From Clostridium sp. HBUAS56010 (GTDB lineage Bacteria; Bacillota; Clostridia; Lachnospirales; Lachnospiraceae): 39,843 nt of DNA. The notes below the pieces were generated by a model. The model saw only the letters and a program-made list of their open reading frames with translations, was not told where the DNA came from and did no database searches. This document shows, piece after piece, positions 1 through 7,736 of this stretch (position 1 is the stretch's first letter; each line of letters starts with the position of its first letter). Made by a program: the position numbers and the translations under genes. The DNA lies in contig NZ_SULJ01000015.1 in the NCBI RefSeq assembly GCF_007115105.1, positions 1 through 39,843 on the forward strand, read 5' to 3'.

Positions 1-2
1 CT

Positions 3-458
3 GTTGACGTAATACTTGAAATTGATGGCTGGTCAATGATATATGCTGAAGACTGTGAAAACAATCATGCTTTTATTAAATCAGAGTACTTGTCTGATAC
101 AGAGATTAAATATACAGAAGAAGATTTATTAGTGTTTGCTAAAATTGCTTGTGGAGAAGCGCAATTTTGTGATGACCAGGAGCAGAGGTTTGTATTATCT
201 GTAGTATTAAATAGAATGAAACACAAAGAGTTTCCAGATACCGCCATAGGAGTTGCATCAGATAGAAAATGGGGAATCCAGTATGCTTCTTGGTACGATG
301 GCAATGCAAATAGAGTGCCTACCGAGAGAAATTGGGCAAATGCAAAGTGGGTACTTGAGAATGGAAGTATACTGCCTGATTATGTGATTTGGCAATCAAG
401 AGGGAAACAGGGGAACGGTGTCTATTTGAAAACTAAGTGGCATACATATTGTTATTGA
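3..458 (+). CDS. SleB-like cell-wall hydrolase, 5' partial
   Basis: The reading frame is open to the left edge of the window, so the ATG at 36 is probably internal and the true start lies outside. The visible 152 residues contain the Hydrolase_2 (SleB-like) pattern: LLVFAKIACGEAQ, whose Glu matches the catalytic Glu of the family, then VVLNRMKHKEFPDT, a region with WGIQYASWYDG, and the C-terminal tail KTKWHTYCY. Such proteins cleave the glycan strand of peptidoglycan; SleB itself opens spore cortex, while relatives on phages and conjugative elements open the wall locally. It lies 44 bp upstream of the integrase on the same strand, so I take it as cargo of the integrated element rather than a sporulation gene. 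The family is fairly clear; the substrate and the N-terminal domains are unseen. Confidence 0.7.
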   Translation, partial: VDVILEIDGWSMIYAEDCENNHAFIKSEYLSDTEIKYTEEDLLVFAKIACGEAQFCDDQEQRFVLSVVLNRMKHKEFPDTAIGVASDRKWGIQYASWYDGNANRVPTERNWANAKWVLENGSILPDYVIWQSRGKQGNGVYLKTKWHTYCY

Positions 459-502
459 TTTGAGCCGCCTGTAATGGGCGGTATTATTATAGGAATGGAG
501 TG

Positions 503-1753
503 ATGTGTAATTTGACACAAGAGGAATTATTGAAATATGCGTTAGGTAATGGTATGATTAACTTGGATGAAGTGTCAAGACAAGTTAATATGAAAATGAT
601 AGAAAAAGTTAGAGAGATCCATAAGTATAAAATAACACCGCCATCAGAAAATGCGAAAGATCCGAGATGGCAAACTCACGTTGAAGATATAACGAAGGAG
701 AGTGGTAGAAGAAAAATCAAAGGTAACACAGAAGATGAGTTAATGATGAAGCTGGCTGAACATTATGGACTAACTGATGATGTAAATCTAACCATGAACG
801 ATATGTATAAAATGTGGCTGCCATATAAAAGATCTATAACTAATTCAGAAAATACAATATATCGACACACTAATCATTGGAAAAGATATTGTATTGATTC
901 TGAAATCTGTAATAAGAATATGAAAACTCTTACTACGATAGATTTAGAATCGTGGGCCAATAGTCTTATCAAAGATAATAACATGACTCGAAAAGAGTGG
1001 CAGAATGTTAAGGTTATTATAGGCGGAATATGGGACTACACTTATAGAAAAAATCTCATTAAAACTAATCCGTGGGCGGGGGTGAAAATATCAGTCAAAT
1101 ATAGACAGATTTCAAAGAAACCACCTGAAACACAGGTATTTGTCGGGAACGAAGATGAAAAACTAATATCGGTGTGTTGGGAAATGTATAATTCAAACCA
1201 GAACGAATCATATCTTGCGATACTTTTTAACCTATATTGTGGACTACGTGTAGGGGAACTTGTTGCGTTGAAATGGAAAAATGTAAATATGATTGAGAAT
1301 TATCTTTCCGTTGAAGATGAAGAAGTTCACATAAGAGAAAGGCTAAGTGATGGAACGATAAATTATAAATGGGAAATAGTAGATCATACAAAAACATACA
1401 CCAGCAGGTACGTGCCTCTTATCCCTAAAGCCCTCGATATATTAGAAAAAATTATAGATATCCGAAGCAAAAGAAATGGAAACAATGAATTCATCTTCCA
1501 AAAAGAGGGTAAGCACTTGAATACAAACAATGTCGGCAATGCGCTTAGGTGGGCATGTAAGAAAGCAGGTATTTCAAATAAGTCTACTCATAAGATAAGA
1601 AAAACGTTTGCAAGTAAGCTAGATGCAAATGACGTTCCTATTGATGAAATAAGGATCTTGCTTGGACATACTGACGCTCAAACCACCTTGGGATATATCT
1701 ATAATCCTCTTCCAAAGGAAGAAACATTAGCTATGATAGAGAACGCTTTTTGA
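503..1753 (+). CDS. Tyrosine recombinase (element integrase)
   Basis: This is a 416-residue phage/ICE-type integrase that catalyses site-specific integration and excision through a Tyr nucleophile. The catalytic set is complete: Arg249 in YCGLRVGELVALKW, Lys297 in the following beta region (HTKTYTSRYVPL), His363 and Arg366 in STHKIRKTFASKL, His389 in LLGHTDAQTTLGY and Tyr398 nine residues later. The N-terminal part (about 90-190) is a SAM-like core-binding domain; an Arm-binding region may precede it. I chose ATG 503, with AGGA at 491, over the GTG at 500. It is AT-rich compared with the chromosomal genes from 2485 on. It ends about 90 bp from the 3' end of a tRNA-Trp gene, the classical position for an integrase that uses that tRNA as attB. 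Confidence 0.93.
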   Translation: MCNLTQEELLKYALGNGMINLDEVSRQVNMKMIEKVREIHKYKITPPSENAKDPRWQTHVEDITKESGRRKIKGNTEDELMMKLAEHYGLTDDVNLTMNDMYKMWLPYKRSITNSENTIYRHTNHWKRYCIDSEICNKNMKTLTTIDLESWANSLIKDNNMTRKEWQNVKVIIGGIWDYTYRKNLIKTNPWAGVKISVKYRQISKKPPETQVFVGNEDEKLISVCWEMYNSNQNESYLAILFNLYCGLRVGELVALKWKNVNMIENYLSVEDEEVHIRERLSDGTINYKWEIVDHTKTYTSRYVPLIPKALDILEKIIDIRSKRNGNNEFIFQKEGKHLNTNNVGNALRWACKKAGISNKSTHKIRKTFASKLDANDVPIDEIRILLGHTDAQTTLGYIYNPLPKEETLAMIENAF

Positions 1754-1796
1754 TAATTGTATTGGGCACATCTGGGCACAAATTTGAAAAATAAAA

Positions 1797-1835
1797 AAGT
1801 CCCAAAACCTTGATTTATCAAGAATTTTAAGACTT
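1797..1835. repeat. Nested inverted repeat between integrase and tRNA-Trp
   Basis: The three paired segments AAGTC/GACTT, AAAA/TTTT and CTTGA/TCAAG fold around a TTTA loop. It lies between the integrase stop and the 3' end of the convergent tRNA. It could terminate either transcript or form part of the attachment region; sequence alone does not decide. Confidence 0.5.
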
Positions 1836-1843
1836 ATCATGAG

Positions 1844-1914
1844 CAGGGGAAGAGGGGCTCGAACCCCCATTTACGGTTTTGGAGACCGTTGCTCTACCAT
1901 TGAACTATTCCCCT
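1844..1914 (-). tRNA. trnW: tRNA-Trp (anticodon CCA)
   Basis: Read on the minus strand, the cloverleaf is complete: acceptor stem AGGGGAA paired with TTCCCCT, T8-A9, D stem GTTC/GAGC, anticodon stem ACGGT/ACCGT with loop CTCCAAA (anticodon CCA), a 4-base variable loop, T stem GGGGG/CCCTC with one G-T pair and T loop TTCGAGC. The discriminator base is G73 and no CCA end is encoded. The gene's 3' end faces the integrase, which makes it the probable attachment target. Confidence 0.96.
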
Positions 1915-2074
1915 TTGGCAGAAATTATGTACCCTTGCCCGAGCACTTTGAAAGTATAGCATAGAAGTGTTTTAATTGCAAGAGTTTTTTGAAAAAAATA
2001 AAAAATTTATTCTGCTATTAAAGCATTCCTGATTGTGGTAAAATGTAAGAAAAGAATAATTCCCGGAGCATAAT

Positions 2075-2103
2075 TTGACAAATGGTGTCAATCGTGATAT
2101 AAG
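2075..2103 (+). promoter_or_regulatory. Sigma-A type promoter of the HPr-like gene
   Basis: TTGACA at 2075-2080 and TATAAG at 2098-2103 are separated by 17 bp. They lie 37 bp upstream of the ATG at 2141, which has its own GAGGAG ribosome site. Confidence 0.8.
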
Positions 2104-2140
2104 TAATTTATAACTTTTTTATCACAGAGGAGTTTTTATT

Positions 2141-2383
2141 ATGAAACAGTTTAAGATTATGCTTCCAACGATTGCTGAAGCAACAATGTTTGTTACTGCT
2201 GCTGCAAAGTGTGAATTCGACATAGACGTATATTACAATAGAGTAACGATCGACGCAAAGTCTATATTAGGTGTATTGAGTCTGGATTTATCAAAGGTTT
2301 TGACAGTGGAGCTTCATGGAGAGGATGCAGAGTTTGAAGAATTTCTCAAACAGCGGTCTCCAAAGAACTATTCTGCAGCTTAA
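2141..2383 (+). CDS. HPr-like protein lacking the phosphorylatable histidine
   Basis: This 80-residue protein has the size and pattern of the PTS phosphocarrier HPr, clearest in the second half: DAKSILGVLSLDLSK matches the regulatory Ser46 helix, and VELHGEDAEFEEFLKQ matches the C-terminal helix. Around residues 11-17, where HPr carries the His15 loop (consensus GLHARPA), it reads TIAEATMFV, so neither the phosphoryl-accepting His nor the following Arg is present. It therefore cannot act as an EI-dependent carrier. A regulatory role through the retained Ser is possible, as for Crh-type proteins, but this is inference. It is monocistronic, with a strong promoter in front and a hairpin terminator behind. 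Confidence 0.78.
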   Translation: MKQFKIMLPTIAEATMFVTAAAKCEFDIDVYYNRVTIDAKSILGVLSLDLSKVLTVELHGEDAEFEEFLKQRSPKNYSAA

Positions 2384-2394
2384 ACAAATGTAAG

Positions 2395-2438
2395 AAAAAA
2401 GGGAATTGTAAGCCGATGGCATGCAGTTTCCTTTTTTT
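2395..2438 (+). terminator. Intrinsic terminator after the HPr-like gene
   Basis: AAAAAAGGGAATTG pairs imperfectly with CAGTTTCCTTTTTT, with an inner GCC-GAT-GGC hairpin and a run of seven T. It starts 11 bp after the stop codon. Confidence 0.7.
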
Positions 2439-2484
2439 GTGGAAAGAGAGAGAATACTGACTGGTAAAAGGAGGTTCATCAGGA

Positions 2485-4860
2485 ATGGATGAAACAGCAC
2501 AGAAAGTTATAAAGATATCAGTGAGAAATCTGGTTGAGTTTGTACTGCGTACCGGCGACATTGATAACCGGAGAACTTCTGCTGCTGAAAAAACCGCCAT
2601 GCAGGAAGGAACCAGAATTCATAAGAAGATACAGCGCCTTATGGGACCGGATTACCGGGCAGAAGTATCTTTAAAGCACATGGTTTCAATGGAGCAGTTT
2701 CAGATTCTTGTTGAAGGACGGGCGGATGGAATCATAGATAAGCCGGAAGGAATTATGATTGATGAAATTAAGGGAATGTATCTGGATTTATCCTATCTGG
2801 AAGAACCAATTTCCGTTCATCTTGCCCAGGCGATGTGCTACGGGTATTTCTATTGTTTTGATAAGAGCCTTCCGGGAGCGGTGATGCAGATGACTTATTG
2901 CAATCTGGAAACAGAGGAGATCAAACGGTTCCAGATCGAGAAAACCTTTGAGGAACTTGAAACCTGGTTTCAAGGGTTGATTCACGAGTATGTTAAATGG
3001 GCAAGGTATTTATACATTCATGGAATAAGAAGAGATGAGTCCATACGGGAGCTTCCCTTTCCTTTTCCCTACAGGGAAGGACAGAGGGATCTGGTGGTAT
3101 CGGTATACCGAAGTCTTGTAAGAAAAAGAAACCTGTTTATTCAGGCACCTACCGGGATTGGAAAAACACTTTCCACCATCTATCCAGCAATAAAGGCAAT
3201 GGGAGAGGGGCTTGGAGATAAATTGTTTTATCTTACGGCAAAGACTATTACAAGAGGTGTTGCAGAAGAGTCTTTTTCTATATTAAAGGAAAACGGGCTT
3301 TATTTCAATGCGGTCACGATAACGGCCAAAGAAAAGCTCTGTTTTTTGGATACACCAGAATGCAATCCGGAAGCATGTCCTTATGCAAAAGGTCATTTTG
3401 ACCGGGTGGGAGATGCGGTTTACAGTATCATTCATGAGAAAACGGATATTACCAGAGAGGCAGTTCTTGAATATGCAGAGCGTTTTTCCGTGTGTCCTTT
3501 TGAATTCTGCCTGGATATCAGCAATTGGGTCGATGGGGTGATCTGCGATTATAATTATGTTTTTGATCCCAACATCAGACTGAAACGCTTCTTTTCCGAG
3601 GGAGTAAACGGAAATTACCTTTTTCTTGTTGATGAAGCCCATAATCTGGTGCCAAGAGCAAGGGAAATGTACAGTGCTGCCGTTTATAAGGAAGATATTC
3701 TGCTGATTAAAAAGATTATCAAACCTATGGATATGAAGCTTGCAAGACTGCTGGAACGGTGCAACAGAGAACTTCTTGAGAAAAAGAGGGAATGTGAAGG
3801 ATTTCAGGTTCTTGAGGATATCCGTTATTTTATGACAAATATCCTGTCTTTGTTTGGAGAACTGGAAAAGTTTATGGAGGTTCATCAGGAATTTGAAGAC
3901 AGGGATCTGGTTTTGGATTTTTATTTCTGTATCAGGAATTTTGTTAATATTTATGAACGGCTGGATGAAAACTATCGGATTTATACAGAACTGCTAAAGG
4001 ATGGAAGATTTATGCTCCGGCTCTTCTGCGTTAATCCGTCAGAAAATCTAAAAGAATGTCTGAGTAAAGGCAATGGAACCGTGTTTTTTTCCGCAACGTT
4101 ATTGCCTGTTTCCTATTATAAGGAATTATTAAGCGGAAACCAGGAGGAATATGCGGTTTATGCCAGGTCTCCTTTTCCGGCGGATAAAAGGCTTCTGATG
4201 GTGGCGGCTGATGTCAGCAGCCGCTATAGCAGAAGGAACCGGAGAGAGTATCAGAAGGTGGTGGATTATCTGCGGGCGATTGTGGGTGCCAGGAAGGGAA
4301 ATTATATGGTGTTTCTTCCTTCCTATCAGTATTTAAAAGAGGTTGAGGCATTGTTAGAGATTTCTATGAATGAGAAAAAGGAATTTTCTTATTTATCTCA
4401 GGCTTCTCACATGAATGAGCAGGAGCGGGAAGATTTTCTGATGGAATTTACAGAAGAACGGCAGGATTCTTTTGTGGCACTTTGCGTGATGGGGGGAGTA
4501 TTCTCAGAAGGAATTGACTTAAAGGCCAATCGTCTGATTGGGGCAATCATTGTAGGAACGGGTCTGCCTATGGTCTGTACGGAGCAGGAGATTTTGAAGA
4601 GATATTTTGATGAGAAAGAGAGTATGGGATTTGACTATGCTTATCAGTATCCAGGAATGAATAAGGTCATGCAGGCAGCAGGAAGGGTGATCCGGACGGT
4701 GGAAGATGAGGGAATTATAGCACTTTTGGACCAGCGTTTTTTAAAACCCGACTATCAGGCGTTATTTCCAAGGGAGTGGGATGGATATTATGAAGTGCGG
4801 TTAAACAGTGTTGGAGAAGTGACGGCACAATTTTGGGACAGACAGCAAAAAGGAGAATAA
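2485..4860 (+). CDS. PD-(D/E)XK nuclease fused to XPD/DinG-like helicase
   Basis: This 791-residue protein joins two enzymes. Residues about 40-130 look like a RecB/Cas4-type PD-(D/E)XK nuclease: GTRIHKKIQ, GRADG near 78, DEIKG near 93 and HLAQAMCYGYF near 113 supply the usual H, D, E-x-K and Q positions. From about 195 follows a superfamily 2 helicase: Walker A APTGIGKT at 221-228, cysteines 286, 293, 298 and 337/342 that suit the 4Fe-4S cluster of XPD/DinG proteins, the DEAH box at 383-386, motif V GGVFSEGIDL and motif VI QAAGRVIRT near 735. The expected role is unwinding and trimming DNA in repair. An AAAGGAGG site precedes the ATG. The GNAT gene begins 3 bp after its stop, so the two are probably co-transcribed. 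I know this fusion as a clostridial helicase type; its pathway is not established here. Confidence 0.88.
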   Translation: MDETAQKVIKISVRNLVEFVLRTGDIDNRRTSAAEKTAMQEGTRIHKKIQRLMGPDYRAEVSLKHMVSMEQFQILVEGRADGIIDKPEGIMIDEIKGMYLDLSYLEEPISVHLAQAMCYGYFYCFDKSLPGAVMQMTYCNLETEEIKRFQIEKTFEELETWFQGLIHEYVKWARYLYIHGIRRDESIRELPFPFPYREGQRDLVVSVYRSLVRKRNLFIQAPTGIGKTLSTIYPAIKAMGEGLGDKLFYLTAKTITRGVAEESFSILKENGLYFNAVTITAKEKLCFLDTPECNPEACPYAKGHFDRVGDAVYSIIHEKTDITREAVLEYAERFSVCPFEFCLDISNWVDGVICDYNYVFDPNIRLKRFFSEGVNGNYLFLVDEAHNLVPRAREMYSAAVYKEDILLIKKIIKPMDMKLARLLERCNRELLEKKRECEGFQVLEDIRYFMTNILSLFGELEKFMEVHQEFEDRDLVLDFYFCIRNFVNIYERLDENYRIYTELLKDGRFMLRLFCVNPSENLKECLSKGNGTVFFSATLLPVSYYKELLSGNQEEYAVYARSPFPADKRLLMVAADVSSRYSRRNRREYQKVVDYLRAIVGARKGNYMVFLPSYQYLKEVEALLEISMNEKKEFSYLSQASHMNEQEREDFLMEFTEERQDSFVALCVMGGVFSEGIDLKANRLIGAIIVGTGLPMVCTEQEILKRYFDEKESMGFDYAYQYPGMNKVMQAAGRVIRTVEDEGIIALLDQRFLKPDYQALFPREWDGYYEVRLNSVGEVTAQFWDRQQKGE

Positions 4861-4863
4861 TTC

Positions 4864-5385
4864 ATGAAGGAAATATTGAGAATACGGCCATGTAAGAAGC
4901 AGGATGGGGATTTTGTAATGAAATGGCTTACGGATGAAAAAATGATGCGCATGTGGTGCAGGGAGACTTTTTCTTTTCCTCTTACGAAAGAACAGATGAA
5001 CGCTCATTATGAAAAGCTGGAGCAGGCAGAGGATTCCTGGGGATTTACTGCACTGAACCAGGAGGGGATTCCGGTGGGAAGCTTTCAGATGTCCCGGGTC
5101 AATTACCAAAAGTCCAGTGTTCATCTGGGCTATATTGTAGTGGATCCGGCCCAGAGGGGAAAAGGTCTGGGATATTCCATGGTGTCTCTGGCTGTCCGGT
5201 ATGGAGTTGATATTCTTGGTATGAAGCGGATTACCTTAAATGTCTTTGATTCCAATCCCGGCGCCAGACGGTGTTATGAAAAAGTTGGATTTATCCAGGA
5301 GAAAATAACGAAGCATGATTTTTCCTTCGGAGATGAAATCTGGGGGTGTTCCCTGATGGTCTATGCGGAGAACGAAAAAAGTTGA
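4864..5385 (+). CDS. GNAT family N-acetyltransferase
   Basis: This 173-residue protein is a single GNAT domain. The acetyl-CoA loop is visible in LGYIVVDPAQRGKGLGYSMV (about 95-114), with the conserved V-x-x-x-x-R-G-x-G pattern, followed by RITLNVFDSNPGARRCYEKVGF, the usual beta5-alpha4 signature. The family acetylates primary amines of ribosomal proteins, amino sugars or antibiotics; the RimJ/RimL-like layout does not fix the substrate. The gene starts 3 bp after the helicase stop, and its AAAGGAG ribosome site lies in the end of that gene, indicating translational linkage. It converges on the LysR gene. Confidence 0.88.
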   Translation: MKEILRIRPCKKQDGDFVMKWLTDEKMMRMWCRETFSFPLTKEQMNAHYEKLEQAEDSWGFTALNQEGIPVGSFQMSRVNYQKSSVHLGYIVVDPAQRGKGLGYSMVSLAVRYGVDILGMKRITLNVFDSNPGARRCYEKVGFIQEKITKHDFSFGDEIWGCSLMVYAENEKS

Positions 5386-5398
5386 GATACCATCTGAA

Positions 5399-5442
5399 AC
5401 AGCATGTCCATAGGATCTGATTATTGTTACAGCATGTCCATA
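5399..5442. repeat. 14-bp direct repeat spanning the lysR 3' end
   Basis: ACAGCATGTCCATA occurs at 5399-5412 and again at 5429-5442. The second copy encodes the last codons (MDML, stop) of the LysR gene on the minus strand; the first lies just beyond the stop. It looks like a small local duplication of the gene's 3' end. Confidence 0.6.
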
Positions 5443-6302
5443 AATTGTCTCGTTGCCTGAGAAACGGGAATGCTTTCATTATAAGCCACAATCATCTGAC
5501 GGATGGGAAGCTTTTCTGTGAGTCTGACCTGGAATAAGTCTTTATCCTGTTCCGGGATACAGAAGTCAGGTACAAACGCGATGCCAAGACCGATGCGTGC
5601 CAGGTCAATCAGGAGATCGTTGCTGCTTAATTCAATCTCAGGAACTAAGTCTAACTGTTCTTTTTGAAAAATCTGATGGAGAAATTCACTGGTAGTACTT
5701 TTTCGATCCAGCATGAGAATCGGATACCTCTGCAGTGTATCAAGACTTACAGTCTGCCCTTTTAGAGGAAAATATTCCTGATTGGCAACAAAGACATCGG
5801 AAAATTCATTGATGATCCGCACGTTTTGAGAACTGGAAAGACCGGAGTTGGGATAATTGGTTATAATGAAATCAACCTGACCGTTAGCGAGTAAATGAGC
5901 ACATTCAATAGAGGTCTGGTTAGTGACTTTTATATGAACGTTTGGAAATTCCTTATGAAACTTATTCAGATATGGAACCAGGTAATAACGGCAGATGGTG
6001 TCACTGGCACCGATGCGCAATTGCCCTCCGTTTAAGGAATTGGCTTCTAAAAGCTGGTTTTCTCCCTTCTGGATCAAGTTAATGGCTGGTTCAATGTGTT
6101 TTAACAGGATCTCTCCTTCCGGGGTAAGCTGGACTTTTTTTGTGCTTCGGATAAACAGAGTCTGATTCAGCTTTTTTTCCAGCACTTTGATGGACTGGCT
6201 GACGGCTGACTGGGAGATAAAGAGCTGCTTGGAAGCTTCGGAAAAGCTGAGTGTGGCAGCCACATGGTAAAATACTTTATATAGTTCAAAATTAATATCC
6301 AT
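5427..6302 (-). CDS. LysR family transcriptional regulator
   Basis: This 291-residue protein has full LysR length. The N-terminal winged helix is clear: FYHVAATLSFSEASKQLFIS, SQSAVSQSIKVLEKKL and LFIRSTKKVQLTPEGE within residues 5-65. A linker helix and the periplasmic-binding-like effector domain follow (about 90-290), including LRIGASDTICRYYLVPYL and GLGIAFVPDF. It is CysL/CbbR-like in general layout; the ligand cannot be inferred. GAGG precedes the ATG. It diverges from the sigma-like gene at 6443, and LysR proteins often control the divergent neighbour, but no T-N11-A site is obvious to me in the 140-bp gap. Confidence 0.92.
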   Translation of the reverse strand: MDINFELYKVFYHVAATLSFSEASKQLFISQSAVSQSIKVLEKKLNQTLFIRSTKKVQLTPEGEILLKHIEPAINLIQKGENQLLEANSLNGGQLRIGASDTICRYYLVPYLNKFHKEFPNVHIKVTNQTSIECAHLLANGQVDFIITNYPNSGLSSSQNVRIINEFSDVFVANQEYFPLKGQTVSLDTLQRYPILMLDRKSTTSEFLHQIFQKEQLDLVPEIELSSNDLLIDLARIGLGIAFVPDFCIPEQDKDLFQVRLTEKLPIRQMIVAYNESIPVSQATRQFMDML

Positions 6303-6365
6303 TATTAGTCCTCCTTATAAATGTAAGACCATTCTATCATGCTATTAATTGGTTTGTAAAGAGAT

Positions 6366-6394
6366 TTGACAAATTTTTAAGGCTGCGGTATAGT
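6366..6394 (+). promoter_or_regulatory. Sigma-A type promoter of the sigma-like gene
   Basis: TTGACA at 6366-6371 and TATAGT at 6389-6394, with a 17-bp spacer, lie 48 bp upstream of the ATG at 6443. It sits in the gap divergent from the LysR gene. Confidence 0.78.
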
Positions 6395-6442
6395 TACGGG
6401 CACAGGTATCAGGTGAAGAAGAAAAAAAGGAGTGAAACACAT

Positions 6443-7048
6443 ATGCACGATGACTTTTATCAGATGTATTTAGAAGAGATGGGAGAGATTGCTCCCTGTA
6501 CAAAAGAAGAGGCAGAGCACCTTTTAAGAGAGATTAAGGCTGGCAGCCAGGAGGCAAAAAAGCGCCTTGTGGAAGGAAACCTTCAGACTGCCCTTTCTCT
6601 TTCCAAAGAATTCGATGGAAAAGGGGTTTTACTTACGGATCTGATCCAGGAAGCGAACATGGCTCTCATGATGGCTGTGGAGGAATATGAAGGAGATGCG
6701 GACAAAGAGTCTTTTGACAAGTTTGCAGAGGAGAGAATGCGCAGTGCTGTTTTGGAGCTATTGGAAGAGGAAGTGGCGGCTGGGCAGACCGGTGAGGAGC
6801 TGACAGCAAGGGTCAATGTGCTGCAGCAGATATCCCAGATGCTTGCAGGGGAACTTGGACGGGAAGCGACGGTGGAAGAACTGGCGGCAAAAATGAAGAT
6901 GTCTGTGGAAGAGATTCAGGGAATTATGAAGATGGCGATGGATGCGGTCAGCATGAATGCGGAAAACATGGACATGGAAGCGCTGGCAGGAATTGAAGGG
7001 CTTGAAATCCTTGAAGAGGAAACTGACGGGACGGATTACGAAGGATAA
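6443..7048 (+). CDS. Sigma-70-like protein without region 4
   Basis: I start this at ATG 6443, which has AAAGGAGTG 9 bp upstream, rather than at the in-frame GTG 6413; this gives 201 residues. The order follows primary-type sigma factors: a region 1.2-like start (YLEEMGEIAPCTKEEAEHL), region 2-like (KRLVEGNLQTALSLSKEF, LLTDLIQEANMALMMAVEEY, then FDKFAEERMRSAVLELLEEE) and region 3-like (ISQMLAGELGREATVEELAAKM). Aromatic residues that melt DNA in region 2.3 are mostly gone (FDKFAEERM in place of FSTYATWWI), and the protein ends in an acidic tail without the -35 binding region 4. It is either an atypical sigma factor for extended -10 promoters or a core-polymerase-binding regulator. The phosphatase gene begins 16 bp downstream. 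Confidence 0.72.
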   Translation: MHDDFYQMYLEEMGEIAPCTKEEAEHLLREIKAGSQEAKKRLVEGNLQTALSLSKEFDGKGVLLTDLIQEANMALMMAVEEYEGDADKESFDKFAEERMRSAVLELLEEEVAAGQTGEELTARVNVLQQISQMLAGELGREATVEELAAKMKMSVEEIQGIMKMAMDAVSMNAENMDMEALAGIEGLEILEEETDGTDYEG

Positions 7049-7064
7049 GAGTTGGAGAGAGAAG

Positions 7065-7673
7065 ATGAACATATATCTGATACGTCATGGTCAGACAGAC
7101 TGGAATATAAAAGGAAAAATTCAGGGAAGCCATGATATTCCCCTGAATGAGACGGGAAAAAGACAGGCAGAGCAATTGGCAGAGGCAATGGACCATTGTC
7201 AGGTTTCCAGAGTTTTTTCCAGTACACTTTTGCGTGCAAGGGAGACGGCGGAAAAAATCGCAATCAGGCAGCAGGTGCCAGTATGTCCCATGGAGCAGTT
7301 AATTGAAGTGGAATTTGGCAAGTGGGAAGGGATGACCTGGGAAGAGATCAAGCAGTCTTATCCGAAGGAATATGGTCTGTGGTCTGTTGATCCAGCACTT
7401 TCATCACCTCCTGAGGGAGAAACCTATAAAGAGATTCTAAGGCGCTGTGAATGGGCACTGAAAGAGATTTTAAGAGTAACAAAAGCAGAGGAAGATGCAG
7501 CCGTTGTTTCTCATGGAGCAACTCTGGCTTATCTGCTTTCCTGTATGATGCACAATAATCCTCAGAAGGATCAGGTAATTGTGGGGAATGCCAGCATTAC
7601 AACGGTAGAATATAACTCTGTGACCAGATCTTATAAATTGACTGGAAGCAATGACAGTTCTCATCTGATCTAA
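7065..7673 (+). CDS. Histidine phosphatase family protein
   Basis: Translation most likely starts at ATG 7065, preceded by GGAGAG, although the frame is open further upstream; this gives 202 residues. The hallmark phosphohistidine motif LIRHGQTDWN is at the very N-terminus, followed by the binding-pocket segment FSSTLLRARETAEKI and the second catalytic His in VVSHGATLAYLL. This is the phosphoglycerate mutase/CobC/GpmB-like branch 1 family, cytosolic phosphomonoesterases. The substrate is open: alpha-ribazole phosphate, phosphoglycerate or others. It follows the sigma-like gene by 16 bp, so both probably share the promoter at 6366, and it ends before a strong hairpin. Confidence 0.9.
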   Translation: MNIYLIRHGQTDWNIKGKIQGSHDIPLNETGKRQAEQLAEAMDHCQVSRVFSSTLLRARETAEKIAIRQQVPVCPMEQLIEVEFGKWEGMTWEEIKQSYPKEYGLWSVDPALSSPPEGETYKEILRRCEWALKEILRVTKAEEDAAVVSHGATLAYLLSCMMHNNPQKDQVIVGNASITTVEYNSVTRSYKLTGSNDSSHLI

Positions 7674-7676
7674 GAA

Positions 7677-7714
7677 ACAGGGGAAACAAACACGATGGTC
7701 TTTGTTTCCCCTGT
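7677..7714. terminator. Hairpin terminator between convergent genes
   Basis: A perfect 14-bp inverted repeat (ACAGGGGAAACAAA with TTTGTTTCCCCTGT, loop of 10) starts 3 bp after the phosphatase stop and 23 bp before the stop of the minus-strand gene. It probably serves both directions, although there is no long T run outside the stem. Confidence 0.75.
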
Positions 7715-7736
7715 CTTATAAAATTCGTATTGATTC

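Noticed and set aside
3283-3885. 200-codon frame antisense to the helicase gene
   Set aside because: It lies wholly inside a well-supported gene, has no ribosome site and resembles no protein I know.
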